A DNA stretch of 64,000 nt from Methylomarinum vadi (GTDB taxonomy: Bacteria; Pseudomonadota; Gammaproteobacteria; Methylococcales; Methylomonadaceae). The DNA lies in the NCBI RefSeq assembly GCF_000733935.1, contig NZ_JPON01000001.1, positions 1,612,001 through 1,676,000 on the forward strand, in the 5' to 3' direction. This document shows positions 1-8,217 of the stretch, one piece after another; position 1 is the first letter of the stretch, and each line of letters starts with the position of its first letter. The position numbers and the translations under genes are program-made. The notes under the pieces were generated by a model. It saw nothing but the letters and a program-made list of their open reading frames with translations. It was not told the origin of the DNA and did not search any database.

Positions 1-2
1 TG

Positions 3-191
3 TTGGAAACGTATCAACAAAAACGCTATTCCGAGCAACGGGCGATTTATGAGCGATTGAAACGGCAAGGAAAAAACAAACGCCTGATCGATGGCGTTCG
101 GAAACAGCCATTGCAGTTTTTGCTGTATATCGGCCTCATCATTCTAATCGTCTATGTTTCGATCAAGCTAGTGTTCGAGCTTGGGCTGTAG
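3..191 (+). CDS. Small single-pass membrane protein, possibly 5' truncated
   Basis: The frame is open from the window edge and reads from a TTG at base 3, so the true start may lie outside the window. The product (62 residues as read) has a strongly basic, glutamine-rich first half and one hydrophobic segment at about residues 38-58, followed by a short tail. That pattern suggests an inner-membrane protein with a cytoplasmic basic N-terminus. I do not recognise a family. It converges on the SRAP gene with only three bases between them. Confidence 0.5.
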   Translation: METYQQKRYSEQRAIYERLKRQGKNKRLIDGVRKQPLQFLLYIGLIILIVYVSIKLVFELGL

Positions 192-194
192 GCG

Positions 195-848
195 TTAGGT
201 CAGACAATCGGCATCGTCGTGGGCCGGGTTGTTGACCCAATCGCTAACAGGCTTGGCGACGAAATCCTCATAGGCGTCATCAAGCAATAGGCTATTCAAT
301 TCGTCGATAGGGGTTTGCTTATCCAGCCAAAGCGGGTACTGGCCGGAATTCACCACCACCGGCATACGCTCGTGTATCGACTGCATCAAGGCATTGGCCG
401 CCGTTGTGAGAATCGTGCAGGAATAAACGGTTTCCGCGCCCTTTTCCCAATGTTCCCATAATCCGGCGAAAGCGAACACACTAAGGTCTTCGCGGCAGAT
501 ATGGTAAGCCTGTTTGCCGCGATCGGTTTTGTGCCATTCATAAAAACCGGTGGCCGGAATCAGGCACCGCCGTTGCCGGAAGGCTGCCCTGAATGCCGGC
601 TTTTCGGCAGCCGTTTCAGCGCGGGCATTGATCATGCGAGCACCGATCTTACGGTCCTTGGACCAGGACGGAATCAGCCCCCACCATAAATTGACCGCCT
701 TATGGCTGCCGTCTCCCAATCGCACGACGGTGAGGATTTTTTGCCCTGGCGCGATATTGTAACTGGTTCGATAAGGGCGTTGCCGTTGTAATTGAAAATG
801 CTCGCTCAGCCGGTCGGGCCCGGCCAACAAGTTGAATCGTCCGCACAT
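195..848 (-). CDS. yedK: SRAP-domain abasic-site processing protein (YedK/HMCES family)
   Basis: Proteins of this family form a covalent link to abasic sites in single-stranded DNA through the amino group and thiol of Cys2, protecting them from breakage. The N-terminus reads MCGRFN, so Cys2 is exposed once Met is removed. The family's active-site segments are visible: an Asn in NARAET, a Glu in GFYEW, and a His in IHERMP. Length (217 residues) is normal for the family. It stands alone, next to an unrelated lipoprotein gene on the same strand. No SOS box was identified. The older name 'SOS-associated peptidase' reflects gene-neighbourhood predictions. Confidence 0.93.
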   Translation of the reverse strand: MCGRFNLLAGPDRLSEHFQLQRQRPYRTSYNIAPGQKILTVVRLGDGSHKAVNLWWGLIPSWSKDRKIGARMINARAETAAEKPAFRAAFRQRRCLIPATGFYEWHKTDRGKQAYHICREDLSVFAFAGLWEHWEKGAETVYSCTILTTAANALMQSIHERMPVVVNSGQYPLWLDKQTPIDELNSLLLDDAYEDFVAKPVSDWVNNPAHDDADCLT

Positions 849-866
849 CGGTCCAGGTGTTTGCGA

Positions 867-1451
867 TCATTCTTCATGGGACATGTCGCAACCATTCAGA
901 TAAAAATAAAAAGAGTCCTGCAACGGCACTAAATCGATCATCAGGGTTGTGTTGGCTTCAAACTCGACGATGGCATCGGCAATCGCGGCGTCGAACAAAT
1001 CGGTCAATTTTCCCGCCAATCGACGTTGCGCATCTTCCTCATCCAATGCAAACGGGTCATCGGCAAATTCCAGCTCTTTGACTGCCTGTTCCAAAGCCAG
1101 CATGGAAAACTGCTCGATAACCTGTTCATAATCGGCAAATACTTTTTCTCCCTTTTCTTGCTTGATGCGTTCGATATCATCCGGATCCGCATACAACATG
1201 AACATGCCCACGACACCCTGATCTTCATTCTTACAAGCGCCGCCCTCCATCATGCGGACCAATTTCAACGTCTTGCCTTCCTTGTCGCGATACAAAAACG
1301 GCGCCGGCAACGCAGTCGTCACCGTCGCTTGTTCCTCCATGTCATCACCAATAGCCGGCTGTTCGTTATGCACTGGCCGTATCGGTTGCGAAGAACAGGA
1401 AAATAAAAGGGGTAAAGCCGCGATAACGGTAACTAAGACTGATTTTTTCAT
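867..1451 (-). CDS. Predicted lipoprotein of unknown function
   Basis: The first 19 residues form a type II signal peptide with a lipobox ending LLFSC, so the mature protein would begin with lipidated Cys19. The remaining 175 residues are acidic and partly helical, with charged segments rich in Glu and Asp and no motif I can place. Residue +2 of the mature protein is Ser, which predicts outer-membrane sorting. The ATG at 1451 directly precedes a good signal peptide and supports this start. Function unknown. Confidence 0.75.
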   Translation of the reverse strand: MKKSVLVTVIAALPLLFSCSSQPIRPVHNEQPAIGDDMEEQATVTTALPAPFLYRDKEGKTLKLVRMMEGGACKNEDQGVVGMFMLYADPDDIERIKQEKGEKVFADYEQVIEQFSMLALEQAVKELEFADDPFALDEEDAQRRLAGKLTDLFDAAIADAIVEFEANTTLMIDLVPLQDSFYFYLNGCDMSHEE

Positions 1452-1545
1452 AGGGGCCGATTGATTATGTAATGACTTGCATTGTAACCAAATTCAGCTC
1501 AAACTCGGCAAAATAAATTCGTTTATAATCGCACCAGGAGAAACC

Positions 1546-1767
1546 ATGACGACCGAAAACAACCAACTGGCCGATAAAGTCGTGACCGCCTTTAAAAACG
1601 TGTTGAGCGATGAAGCGAGGGATGCAATTTCCGACAAAGAGTTCCACGAACTTAACCTCATCGTCCGCGAAGCGCTATCGCAACACTTATCGATGGCGGC
1701 CGAACTGGTGGAAGACACCGCCAAACGGCTGAAAAGCATGACGGATCATCAGGATATTGGTTTATAA
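1546..1767 (+). CDS. Small helical protein of unknown function
   Basis: The frame is open from 1477, but the ATG at 1546 is preceded by AGGAG at 1536-1540 with good spacing, giving a 73-residue product. It is predicted to be mostly alpha-helical, acidic, with no signal or membrane segment. A TATAAT hexamer at 1523-1528 lies just upstream and may be a -10 box, which would imply a very short leader. The stop overlaps the beginning of the next reading frame, suggesting translational coupling. I do not recognise the family. Confidence 0.65.
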   Translation: MTTENNQLADKVVTAFKNVLSDEARDAISDKEFHELNLIVREALSQHLSMAAELVEDTAKRLKSMTDHQDIGL

Positions 1768-2098
1768 AGTACGCTTTAAGCAAACCATAGATGAGTTACT
1801 CTATAATTATTGTTTCAAGCCCTTGTTCTCTGTGATTGCCAAACCCGATCCTATCCAGTCGTTCTTAATGGTATGCAAGGAACTCAATACTTTTTGCAGC
1901 CAGAACGGCTGGATTATCGACGACTCGATTCATTACGAAATTCTAATACGCCAACCCGGCCGTCTTTTGATTTATTTCACATTTCTGGAAAGCATCATGG
2001 AAGGCTCCGGCTGTCAGGCCGACCAGAAATCGTGCTATGGCCGGTTATGGCTTAAACTCGATGAACGCGGCGAAGTGGCTGCCGCCGAGATTGATTGA
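1757..2098 (+). CDS. Hypothetical protein, coupled to the preceding small gene
   Basis: A 113-residue frame starts at a TTG (1757) inside the last codons of the preceding gene; no ATG alternative exists before residue 38. The product is a soluble-looking protein with several aromatic residues, a Cys-rich patch near the end (GSGC, KSCYG) and no signal peptide. The overlap with the upstream gene suggests the two are translated together. Family not recognised, and the start is uncertain. Confidence 0.5.
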   Translation: MVYKVRFKQTIDELLYNYCFKPLFSVIAKPDPIQSFLMVCKELNTFCSQNGWIIDDSIHYEILIRQPGRLLIYFTFLESIMEGSGCQADQKSCYGRLWLKLDERGEVAAAEID

Positions 2099-2131
2099 TA
2101 ACAGCAATATAAAAAGTATTTTGGATTAAGG

Positions 2132-3832
2132 CTAATCTGATTTCCCGGCCAATTCCTGCTGCATCATCTCGCGCATCTTATATTTCTGCATCTTGCCGGT
2201 CACCGTCATCGGAAAGCCGTCAACGAAACGAATGTAGCGGGGAATCTTGAAATGGCTCAGTTGCCCCTCACAAAAGGAGCGGATCTCGTTCTCATCGCAG
2301 CATTGCCCTTCCCGTAATTGCAGCCAGGCCGCGACCTCTTCGCCATAGTAATCGTCGGGCACGCCAAAGACCGCGGCCGCGGCGACTTTCGGATGGGTAT
2401 AAAGCAAGTCCTCGATCTCGCGCGGATAAATATTCTCGCCGCCGCGTATAATCATTTCCTTCAAGCGCCCGGTGATACTGACATAGCCCTCCCCGTCCAT
2501 AACCCCGACATCGCCAGAATGCAGCCAGCCCCGGTCGTCGATGGCCTCGCGGGTCGCTGGTTCATTGTCGTGATAACCGCGCATGATGTGATAGCCGCGA
2601 AAACAAATCTCGCCGGCCTCGCCTATCGCCACCGTCTTGCCGGTCGAAATATCGACGATCTTGACTTCCTGATGCGGCAAATTGCGGCCGACGGTGTGGG
2701 TGCGGCAATACGGGCTGTCGTCGATGGCGGTCAGGTGCGTCAACGGCGAGGCTTCGGTTTCGCCGTAACCGATCAGGATCTCTTGGCAATGCAAATCTTG
2801 CATGACCCGGCGCAATAGTTCCGGTGGACACGGCGCGCCGGCCATGATGCCGGTGCGTAGCGAATCGAGACGATGACGGGGAAAATCGGCATGATCCAGC
2901 TCGGCGATAAACATGGTCGGCACACCGTGCAGCCCGCTGCAGCGTTCCTGCTCGATGGCCTGCAGAACCAGGCCGGCGTCGAAATGCTCGCAGGCGATCA
3001 CCGCGCAGGCACCGACCGAGAAACACAGCAGATTGGCCAGCACCATGCCGAAACAATGATAAAACGGCACGGGGATGCACAGCCTGTCCTGTTCCGAGAA
3101 TCGCATCGCCTGGGCGGAAAACCAGGCATTGTTGAGGATATTGTGATGCGTCAGTTCGACGGCCTTGGGAAAACCGGTGGTGCCCGAGGTGTATTGGATA
3201 TTGATCGGATCGTCGATATCTAGAGCCGCGCCGGCCTGCTCGAGTTGCTTTGTCGACACATCGCCGGCGGCGGTCAATAAATCCGACCACCGTGAGAAAC
3301 CTGCGGACGGGGCCTTCCGCAACGGCATCAGGGGATCGAACAAAATCACGCGTTTCAAATTAGGCAAACGTTTACTGTCGATGATAGCGGAAGATTGCTG
3401 CAATTCCGGCAGCAATTCGACCAGCATCTCGACGTAATCGCTCTTCCTGAAAGCGGGAATGCACACCAGGCATTGCACTTGTGATTGTTGCAACGCAAAT
3501 TCCAGCTCATGAATGCGATAAGCCGGATTGATGTTGACCAGAATCGCGCCGATGCGCGCCGTGGCCAGTTGCAACAAGATCCACTCCACATTATTGGTCG
3601 ACCAGATGCCGATGCGGTTGCCGCGGGAATAGCCGAAGGCGAGCAGGCCTCGAGCGACGAGATCGACCTGTTCGCCTAATTCGCGATAAGTCAGGCGCTG
3701 TTGCTGTGGCAGGCTGACGACCGCTTCGCGGTCGGAATATCGTTCGGCAATCGCGGCGAAATGCTCCGGGATCGTCGCGCCGAGCAGCGGCGTTTCGCCG
3801 CCGCGATGGCAATAACTTTTCGTCATTGTCAT
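2132..3832 (-). CDS. AMP-dependent acyl-CoA synthetase/ligase
   Basis: This ANL-superfamily enzyme activates a carboxylic acid with ATP to an acyl-adenylate and transfers it to CoA. The P-loop-like A3 motif reads YTSGTTGFPKAV, the A5 motif reads GYGETEAS, the hinge region contains GRLKEMIIRGGENIYP, and the C-terminal catalytic lysine lies in TGKMQKYKM. Length (566 residues) fits medium/long-chain or general acyl-CoA synthetases. Its ATG overlaps the stop of the oxidoreductase beta-subunit gene (ATGA), making it the last gene of a five-gene set. That context suggests a substrate related to the acid or acyl-CoA produced by 2-oxoacid oxidation. The precise substrate cannot be read from sequence. 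Confidence 0.9.
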   Translation of the reverse strand: MTMTKSYCHRGGETPLLGATIPEHFAAIAERYSDREAVVSLPQQQRLTYRELGEQVDLVARGLLAFGYSRGNRIGIWSTNNVEWILLQLATARIGAILVNINPAYRIHELEFALQQSQVQCLVCIPAFRKSDYVEMLVELLPELQQSSAIIDSKRLPNLKRVILFDPLMPLRKAPSAGFSRWSDLLTAAGDVSTKQLEQAGAALDIDDPINIQYTSGTTGFPKAVELTHHNILNNAWFSAQAMRFSEQDRLCIPVPFYHCFGMVLANLLCFSVGACAVIACEHFDAGLVLQAIEQERCSGLHGVPTMFIAELDHADFPRHRLDSLRTGIMAGAPCPPELLRRVMQDLHCQEILIGYGETEASPLTHLTAIDDSPYCRTHTVGRNLPHQEVKIVDISTGKTVAIGEAGEICFRGYHIMRGYHDNEPATREAIDDRGWLHSGDVGVMDGEGYVSITGRLKEMIIRGGENIYPREIEDLLYTHPKVAAAAVFGVPDDYYGEEVAAWLQLREGQCCDENEIRSFCEGQLSHFKIPRYIRFVDGFPMTVTGKMQKYKMREMMQQELAGKSD

Positions 3833-4749
3833 TCCGGTTCTACTTTGTCCCAGTAATCATCGACCCGGTTTTGGATTTCCTGCAGCAATGCCTCGTTGCG
3901 TTGCGGCCTGAACAAGTGGGCGAAGCGTTGCTGCTTTTGCAGATAGTCTTCGACCGGCAGACGCTCCCGAGGAATTTTATTATGCACGACCCGACCGTCG
4001 ACATACTCCTTGAGCGGCCAGATGCCGGTCTTCACAGCCAAATGGCCTATCGCCGAGCTGTCGGCCGGATCGAAGCCCCAGCCGGTTGGACAAGGGGCCA
4101 AGGCCAACAGCAGCCGCGGCCCCTTGATTTGTTTCGCTTTTTCGACCTTGCGCGCCAGATCGAGCGGTTCGCTACCGATTACGGTGGCGACATAGGCCGG
4201 TTTGTTCGCCACCCATAACGAGAACAGGTCTTTCTTGAAGCCAGGATAGCCGGCCGCGCCCTCGCTGGTCGCCGTCTTCGCCCCATGCGGCGTGGCGCTG
4301 GAGAATTGCTGGCCGGTATTGCCGTAACCTTCGTTGTCGTAGCAGATATAGAGAAAATCGAGATTGCGGTCGATCGCGCCGGATGTCGCCGATACCCCCA
4401 TGCCGTAGGCCGAACCGTCACCGGTCAGCACCACGGCGGAAAGATCCTCTTCGGCCGGGATACGTTGCTTGGCCAACAGGATATCGAGCGCGTCGCGCAC
4501 CCCTTGCGCGCCGGCCGGCGCCGATCCCATCGCCGAATACAACCAGGAGCCGCTAAACGGCGTGAACGGATAGACCGACAACAGGGTCATGCAACCGGCG
4601 GCATTGATGAAAACGGTCTTGTCGCCGAACACGTCGTAGATCTGATGCAAGGCCTGCATTCCGCCGCAACCCGCGCAGGCGGCCGTGCCGGCGCCGAGCA
4701 GATGGGTCGACGGCAGATCCTTCATGCGCCGGTAAATCGTTTCGCTCAT
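3829..4749 (-). CDS. porB: 2-oxoacid:ferredoxin oxidoreductase, beta (TPP-binding) subunit
   Basis: The beta subunit binds thiamine diphosphate and performs oxidative decarboxylation of a 2-oxoacid to acyl-CoA with transfer of electrons to ferredoxin. The Mg-TPP signature begins with TGDGSAYGMG and continues to the Asn in YDNEGYGNTGQQ. Cysteines near the N-terminus (CAGCGG, then AAGC) match the iron-sulfur ligands of this family. The frame is open further upstream, but the ATG at 4749 sits in an ATGA overlap with the alpha-subunit gene and begins the conserved region, giving 306 residues. Whether the substrate is pyruvate or a branched-chain or aromatic 2-oxoacid is undecided; the adjacent amino-acid dehydrogenase favours the latter. 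Confidence 0.88.
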   Translation of the reverse strand: MSETIYRRMKDLPSTHLLGAGTAACAGCGGMQALHQIYDVFGDKTVFINAAGCMTLLSVYPFTPFSGSWLYSAMGSAPAGAQGVRDALDILLAKQRIPAEEDLSAVVLTGDGSAYGMGVSATSGAIDRNLDFLYICYDNEGYGNTGQQFSSATPHGAKTATSEGAAGYPGFKKDLFSLWVANKPAYVATVIGSEPLDLARKVEKAKQIKGPRLLLALAPCPTGWGFDPADSSAIGHLAVKTGIWPLKEYVDGRVVHNKIPRERLPVEDYLQKQQRFAHLFRPQRNEALLQEIQNRVDDYWDKVEPE

Positions 4750-5996
4750 GTCGGCTGCTCCTTGGACTCGTGTCGTTCGTAAACGGCTATGGCCTGCAAT
4801 TTCTTGAATTCTCTGAACTCGGTCTGCGTATAGAGCAGACGCGGCGCCGGCGTTTGCCCGCTGATCGCCGCATCCTGAAGGATTTCGGCGATATGGAAGA
4901 ATTCCTCCTGGGATATGTCGCGCCCGCCCAGACCGCCGATGAAACTGGCGACGATGGCTGGCATATCGCTTTGGCCATACAAGACCGAGGTCAGTTCGGC
5001 ATGCAACACGCCGCCCTTGCCCAGCGACAGATTCTGATCGATCACCGCCACCGCTTTTTTGCCGCGGCAGATGTCCCTGATGCGCCATTCCGGCAACGGC
5101 CTGAACAAGCGCGGCCGCAACAGGCCAATTTTGACGCCCGCTTTGCGCAGTTGCAGCACCGCATGTTTGGCCTTAGTGGCGAAACAGCCCATCATCACGA
5201 ACAAATAGTCGGCATTATCGGTCAGGAAAGCTTCGACCACGCCGTGATAGCGGCCGAAGCGTTGCTCGAACTCGCCCGCGATTTCATCGTAGGCATTCAA
5301 GGCCTGCTGCATGGCCAGATGGCATTCGTAACGAAAATAGGAATACGGCGAACCGCCGAGCACCGCGACGGCCTGGCTTTCCGGCATGCCGGCGCGAAAG
5401 CCGAGCCCGCCCATGTCGAAGTCGCCGACGAAGGCCCTGGCCTGTTTGGGGTCGGGCAACTGCACCGGCTCGCGGGTGAAGGACAGATAGAAACCGTCCT
5501 GGTTGACAATGATCGGCAGCCTGACCTGGCTATGTTCGGCCAGGCGATAGGCGATCAACACACTGTCCAATACCTCTTGGCAGGTGCTGCAATGCAACTG
5601 CAGGAACCCGCTGTCGCGCGCCGCCAGCACGTCGTTATGGTCCGGCTCCAGCGTGATCGGCGCACTCAGTCCACGCGAAACATTGACCAGCACGAACGGC
5701 ACCCGCCAGCCAGCCACCGTGTAGATCATTTCCATCGCGTGCAACAAGCCCTGGCTGGAAGTCGCCGTGAATACCCTGACCCCCGTCGCGGCGGCAGCCC
5801 CGGCTGCGGTCACCATCGAATGCTCCGATTCCAGCACCGTCATGCGCCCCTGCATCGAACCGTCGTCGAACCAGGCGGCCAGCGTTTCGATGATTTCGGT
5901 CTGCGGCGTGATCGGAAAGGCCGGCACATAATCGACCGCGGCCAGCCGCGCACCCCAGGCCGCGGCGGCGTTACCTGTCATCAACTGGCGGGTCAT
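4746..5996 (-). CDS. porA: 2-oxoacid:ferredoxin oxidoreductase, alpha subunit
   Basis: The alpha subunit contributes the pyrimidine-binding half of the TPP site. The product (416 residues from the ATG at 5996) opens with a typical segment containing FPITPQTE and later ESEHSM and TATSSQGL, all landmarks of POR/VOR alpha chains. The C-terminal transketolase-like domain contains GLLRPRLFRPLPE. The start was chosen at 5996 because it lies in an ATGA overlap with the gamma-delta gene and directly precedes conserved sequence; the frame to 6086 is antisense-like read-through. Order gamma-delta, alpha, beta is typical of four-domain oxidoreductases. Confidence 0.88.
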   Translation of the reverse strand: MTRQLMTGNAAAAWGARLAAVDYVPAFPITPQTEIIETLAAWFDDGSMQGRMTVLESEHSMVTAAGAAAATGVRVFTATSSQGLLHAMEMIYTVAGWRVPFVLVNVSRGLSAPITLEPDHNDVLAARDSGFLQLHCSTCQEVLDSVLIAYRLAEHSQVRLPIIVNQDGFYLSFTREPVQLPDPKQARAFVGDFDMGGLGFRAGMPESQAVAVLGGSPYSYFRYECHLAMQQALNAYDEIAGEFEQRFGRYHGVVEAFLTDNADYLFVMMGCFATKAKHAVLQLRKAGVKIGLLRPRLFRPLPEWRIRDICRGKKAVAVIDQNLSLGKGGVLHAELTSVLYGQSDMPAIVASFIGGLGGRDISQEEFFHIAEILQDAAISGQTPAPRLLYTQTEFREFKKLQAIAVYERHESKEQPT

Positions 5997-6901
5997 GACT
6001 TTTCCTCCTGTTGCGCTTCCGCCTCGGGAATGCTTTCGATGGCATGGGCCGGACATTGCGCGACGCAGATCATGCAACCCTTGCAATGTTCATAATCGAT
6101 CACCGGCCGGTTATCGATGATATTGATCGCGCTGTCCGGACAACTGCTGCTGCACACCCACCAGCATTGATTGCAGCGCTCGGCATCAATGACCGGGCGG
6201 CGCGTTCGCCACAAGCCGGTGCGGACCTTGACGCTAGTTTGCGGCCTATGGATCACCGGCGCCGACAGCTCCGCCGTTTCCAGCGGCAGATCGATCCAAT
6301 CGGGCTTAACATAATCCTCCGCGTCAGCGCCCTCGCGCTGCGGTACGATGCCGCGGTCGGCTGCGAATAACGTGTAGGCCTCCAACGCGGCGGCAATATT
6401 CTTATCGATCAGCGCCTGTTCCCGTCCGGTCAGTTCCTGTCTGATCGCCTCGCCAAGCTGTTCGGCTTCGATCACGCCGCATAAGCTGGCGGCGGCGCCG
6501 GCGCAGGCAGCGCTCGCCAAAGGCAGATCGCTGGTCGGCGGCGGCAGCAATTTGATCGGGCCGTTGATATTTAACCGTTGCCGCCAGGTCGCTTCCGTTT
6601 CCCGAGTCACCAGCAACAGTACCGTGTTTTCGCTAAGACCCCTCATGACGCCGGCGGACGCTATCGGCACCAGGCTGTCATCTGCGACGACGACCAAACC
6701 GGGATCGCGAATGATACCGCGGGAGAGAATCTGTTGTTTATCGGCCCGAACATAGGCCGTCATCGGCGCGCCGCGCCGTTCTGCGCCGTAACGCGGCGCG
6801 TCCTGAACCTCGTAGCCGGCCAGGAAAAAGGCGTTGCCGAGCATATGGCCGGCCGTCTTCATGCCCTGCCCGCCGCGACCGTGAAAGCGAATCGTGAACA
6901 T
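5993..6901 (-). CDS. porG: 2-oxoacid:ferredoxin oxidoreductase, fused gamma-delta subunit
   Basis: The N-terminal about 190 residues match the gamma (CoA-binding-side) subunit, opening with FHGRGGQG and containing RYGAERRGAP. The C-terminal 80 residues are a ferredoxin-like delta module with two 4Fe-4S sites. The second site has normal spacing (CKGCMICVAQCP). The first reads CNQCWWVCSSSCP, with three residues rather than two between the second and third cysteines. A gamma-delta fusion is known in this family. It would relay electrons from the TPP site to external ferredoxin. Its start at 6901 is 15 bases from the end of the upstream dehydrogenase gene. Confidence 0.87.
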   Translation of the reverse strand: MFTIRFHGRGGQGMKTAGHMLGNAFFLAGYEVQDAPRYGAERRGAPMTAYVRADKQQILSRGIIRDPGLVVVADDSLVPIASAGVMRGLSENTVLLLVTRETEATWRQRLNINGPIKLLPPPTSDLPLASAACAGAAASLCGVIEAEQLGEAIRQELTGREQALIDKNIAAALEAYTLFAADRGIVPQREGADAEDYVKPDWIDLPLETAELSAPVIHRPQTSVKVRTGLWRTRRPVIDAERCNQCWWVCSSSCPDSAINIIDNRPVIDYEHCKGCMICVAQCPAHAIESIPEAEAQQEEKS

Positions 6902-6916
6902 GGAACGGCACCCGCC

Positions 6917-8050
6917 TCAGAGGAAATGGGGAGCGGTGGAAAACAACGACCAGCGCCGCAGCGCCATCGCCTTCTTGACCCGGTCGGTGGCCATCTTGAC
7001 CGCCGCCTCGCGGGGTTGAATGCCATCGTTAGCGGAGATTTCCAATACCTTGCGGGTATTTCCGGCAACCTTCTCGGCGATGGTCGTCATGGCCGCATGC
7101 TCCGTCGCCCCCTTGTATTCCATCGCCGCGCAGATCACCCCGCCGGCGTTGGCGATGAAATCCGGCACGCACAACACGCCATGTTCGTATAAATACTTTT
7201 CCGCCCCTTCGGTAACGGGAATATTGGCGCCCTGCACGATCAGTTTGGTCCTCATCTGTTGCACATTGCCTTCATGGATCACATCGGGCCGTGCGGCCGG
7301 AATCCAGATATCGCAATCGATGGCGATAATCGCATCCCGTTCCAATGTTTTGCCGCCGCTGAAGTCAGCGACGCTTTTTCCCAACTTTTTCAATTCGAAC
7401 AAGGCCTCGATATCCAAACCCTGTTGATTGTAAACGGTTCCCCGGCTATCGTTGACGGCGACAATCCTGGCACCCTTGTCATGCAAATAGCGCGCACTGT
7501 GCTTCCCGACCGAACCGAACCCCTGGATCGCTACCCGCGCTTCAGTCAGATCGAAGTCCAAATGCTGCAAGGCCACTTCGGTGGCGTGCATCAAGCCCCA
7601 GCCGGTCGCGCCGAGCTGATCGAGCGGAATGCCGCCCAATTCCTCCGGCAGTCCCACCGACCGACCGATTTCGTCCCTGACCCAGGCCATGCATTCTTCG
7701 TTGGTCCCCATGTCGGGGCCGAAAATATAATCTTCCTCGTTGCGCAACGAATCGGCGGCGGCGCGTACGATTTGCTGTTTTTGCTGTAGCGGCATTTTCG
7801 GATCGCCGTAAATGACCATCTTGCCGCCGCCGTGCGGCAGATCCGCCGCGGCATTTTTCAACGTCATCGCCCGAGCCAGGCGAAAGCATTCATTGGCGCT
7901 GACATCGGGCGCGATGCGCAGACCGCCGATCGACGGCCCGCGGGCGACGTTGTCGATCACCAGTATCCCTTTCAAGCCGATGGCCGGTTCATAAACATGA
8001 ATTATTTTCGCCGGTCCCAACTCATCAGCAAATCCAAACATATTATCCAT
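6917..8050 (-). CDS. Glu/Leu/Phe/Val-type amino-acid dehydrogenase
   Basis: The enzyme interconverts an L-amino acid and its 2-oxoacid plus ammonia using NAD(P). Visible landmarks are the substrate-domain segment GGLRIAPDVS, the catalytic-lysine region LPHGGGKMVI, and a Rossmann motif IQGFGSVGKHSA. At 377 residues it is shorter than classical glutamate dehydrogenases (about 420-450) and nearer to leucine/valine/phenylalanine dehydrogenases (about 350-370). It is the first gene of the minus-strand set with the 2-oxoacid:ferredoxin oxidoreductase, so the product 2-oxoacid may be handed straight to that enzyme, or the pathway may run in reverse for amino-acid synthesis. Substrate is inferred only. 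Confidence 0.85.
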   Translation of the reverse strand: MDNMFGFADELGPAKIIHVYEPAIGLKGILVIDNVARGPSIGGLRIAPDVSANECFRLARAMTLKNAAADLPHGGGKMVIYGDPKMPLQQKQQIVRAAADSLRNEEDYIFGPDMGTNEECMAWVRDEIGRSVGLPEELGGIPLDQLGATGWGLMHATEVALQHLDFDLTEARVAIQGFGSVGKHSARYLHDKGARIVAVNDSRGTVYNQQGLDIEALFELKKLGKSVADFSGGKTLERDAIIAIDCDIWIPAARPDVIHEGNVQQMRTKLIVQGANIPVTEGAEKYLYEHGVLCVPDFIANAGGVICAAMEYKGATEHAAMTTIAEKVAGNTRKVLEISANDGIQPREAAVKMATDRVKKAMALRRWSLFSTAPHFL

Positions 8051-8217
8051 CCAAGATTCTCCTGAAATATGCGCTTTTATTTTCGAGTGTACTCCCGATG
8101 CCCCGGCAGAGCAATTACCCTGCGTTGTTCGTACCGGGGGGCGGCGCTCCTACCTATTCGTCTATACCTTCCCCTATCGGTTATAATCGCGGATTTTTTT
8201 AGCCGAAAGCGCCGACC

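Noticed and set aside
4770-6095. Long plus-strand open frame of about 441 codons
   Set aside because: It is antisense to porA, which has clear family motifs. The high GC third-position bias of porA keeps the opposite strand open, and the product has low-complexity His/Arg/Gln-rich sequence.
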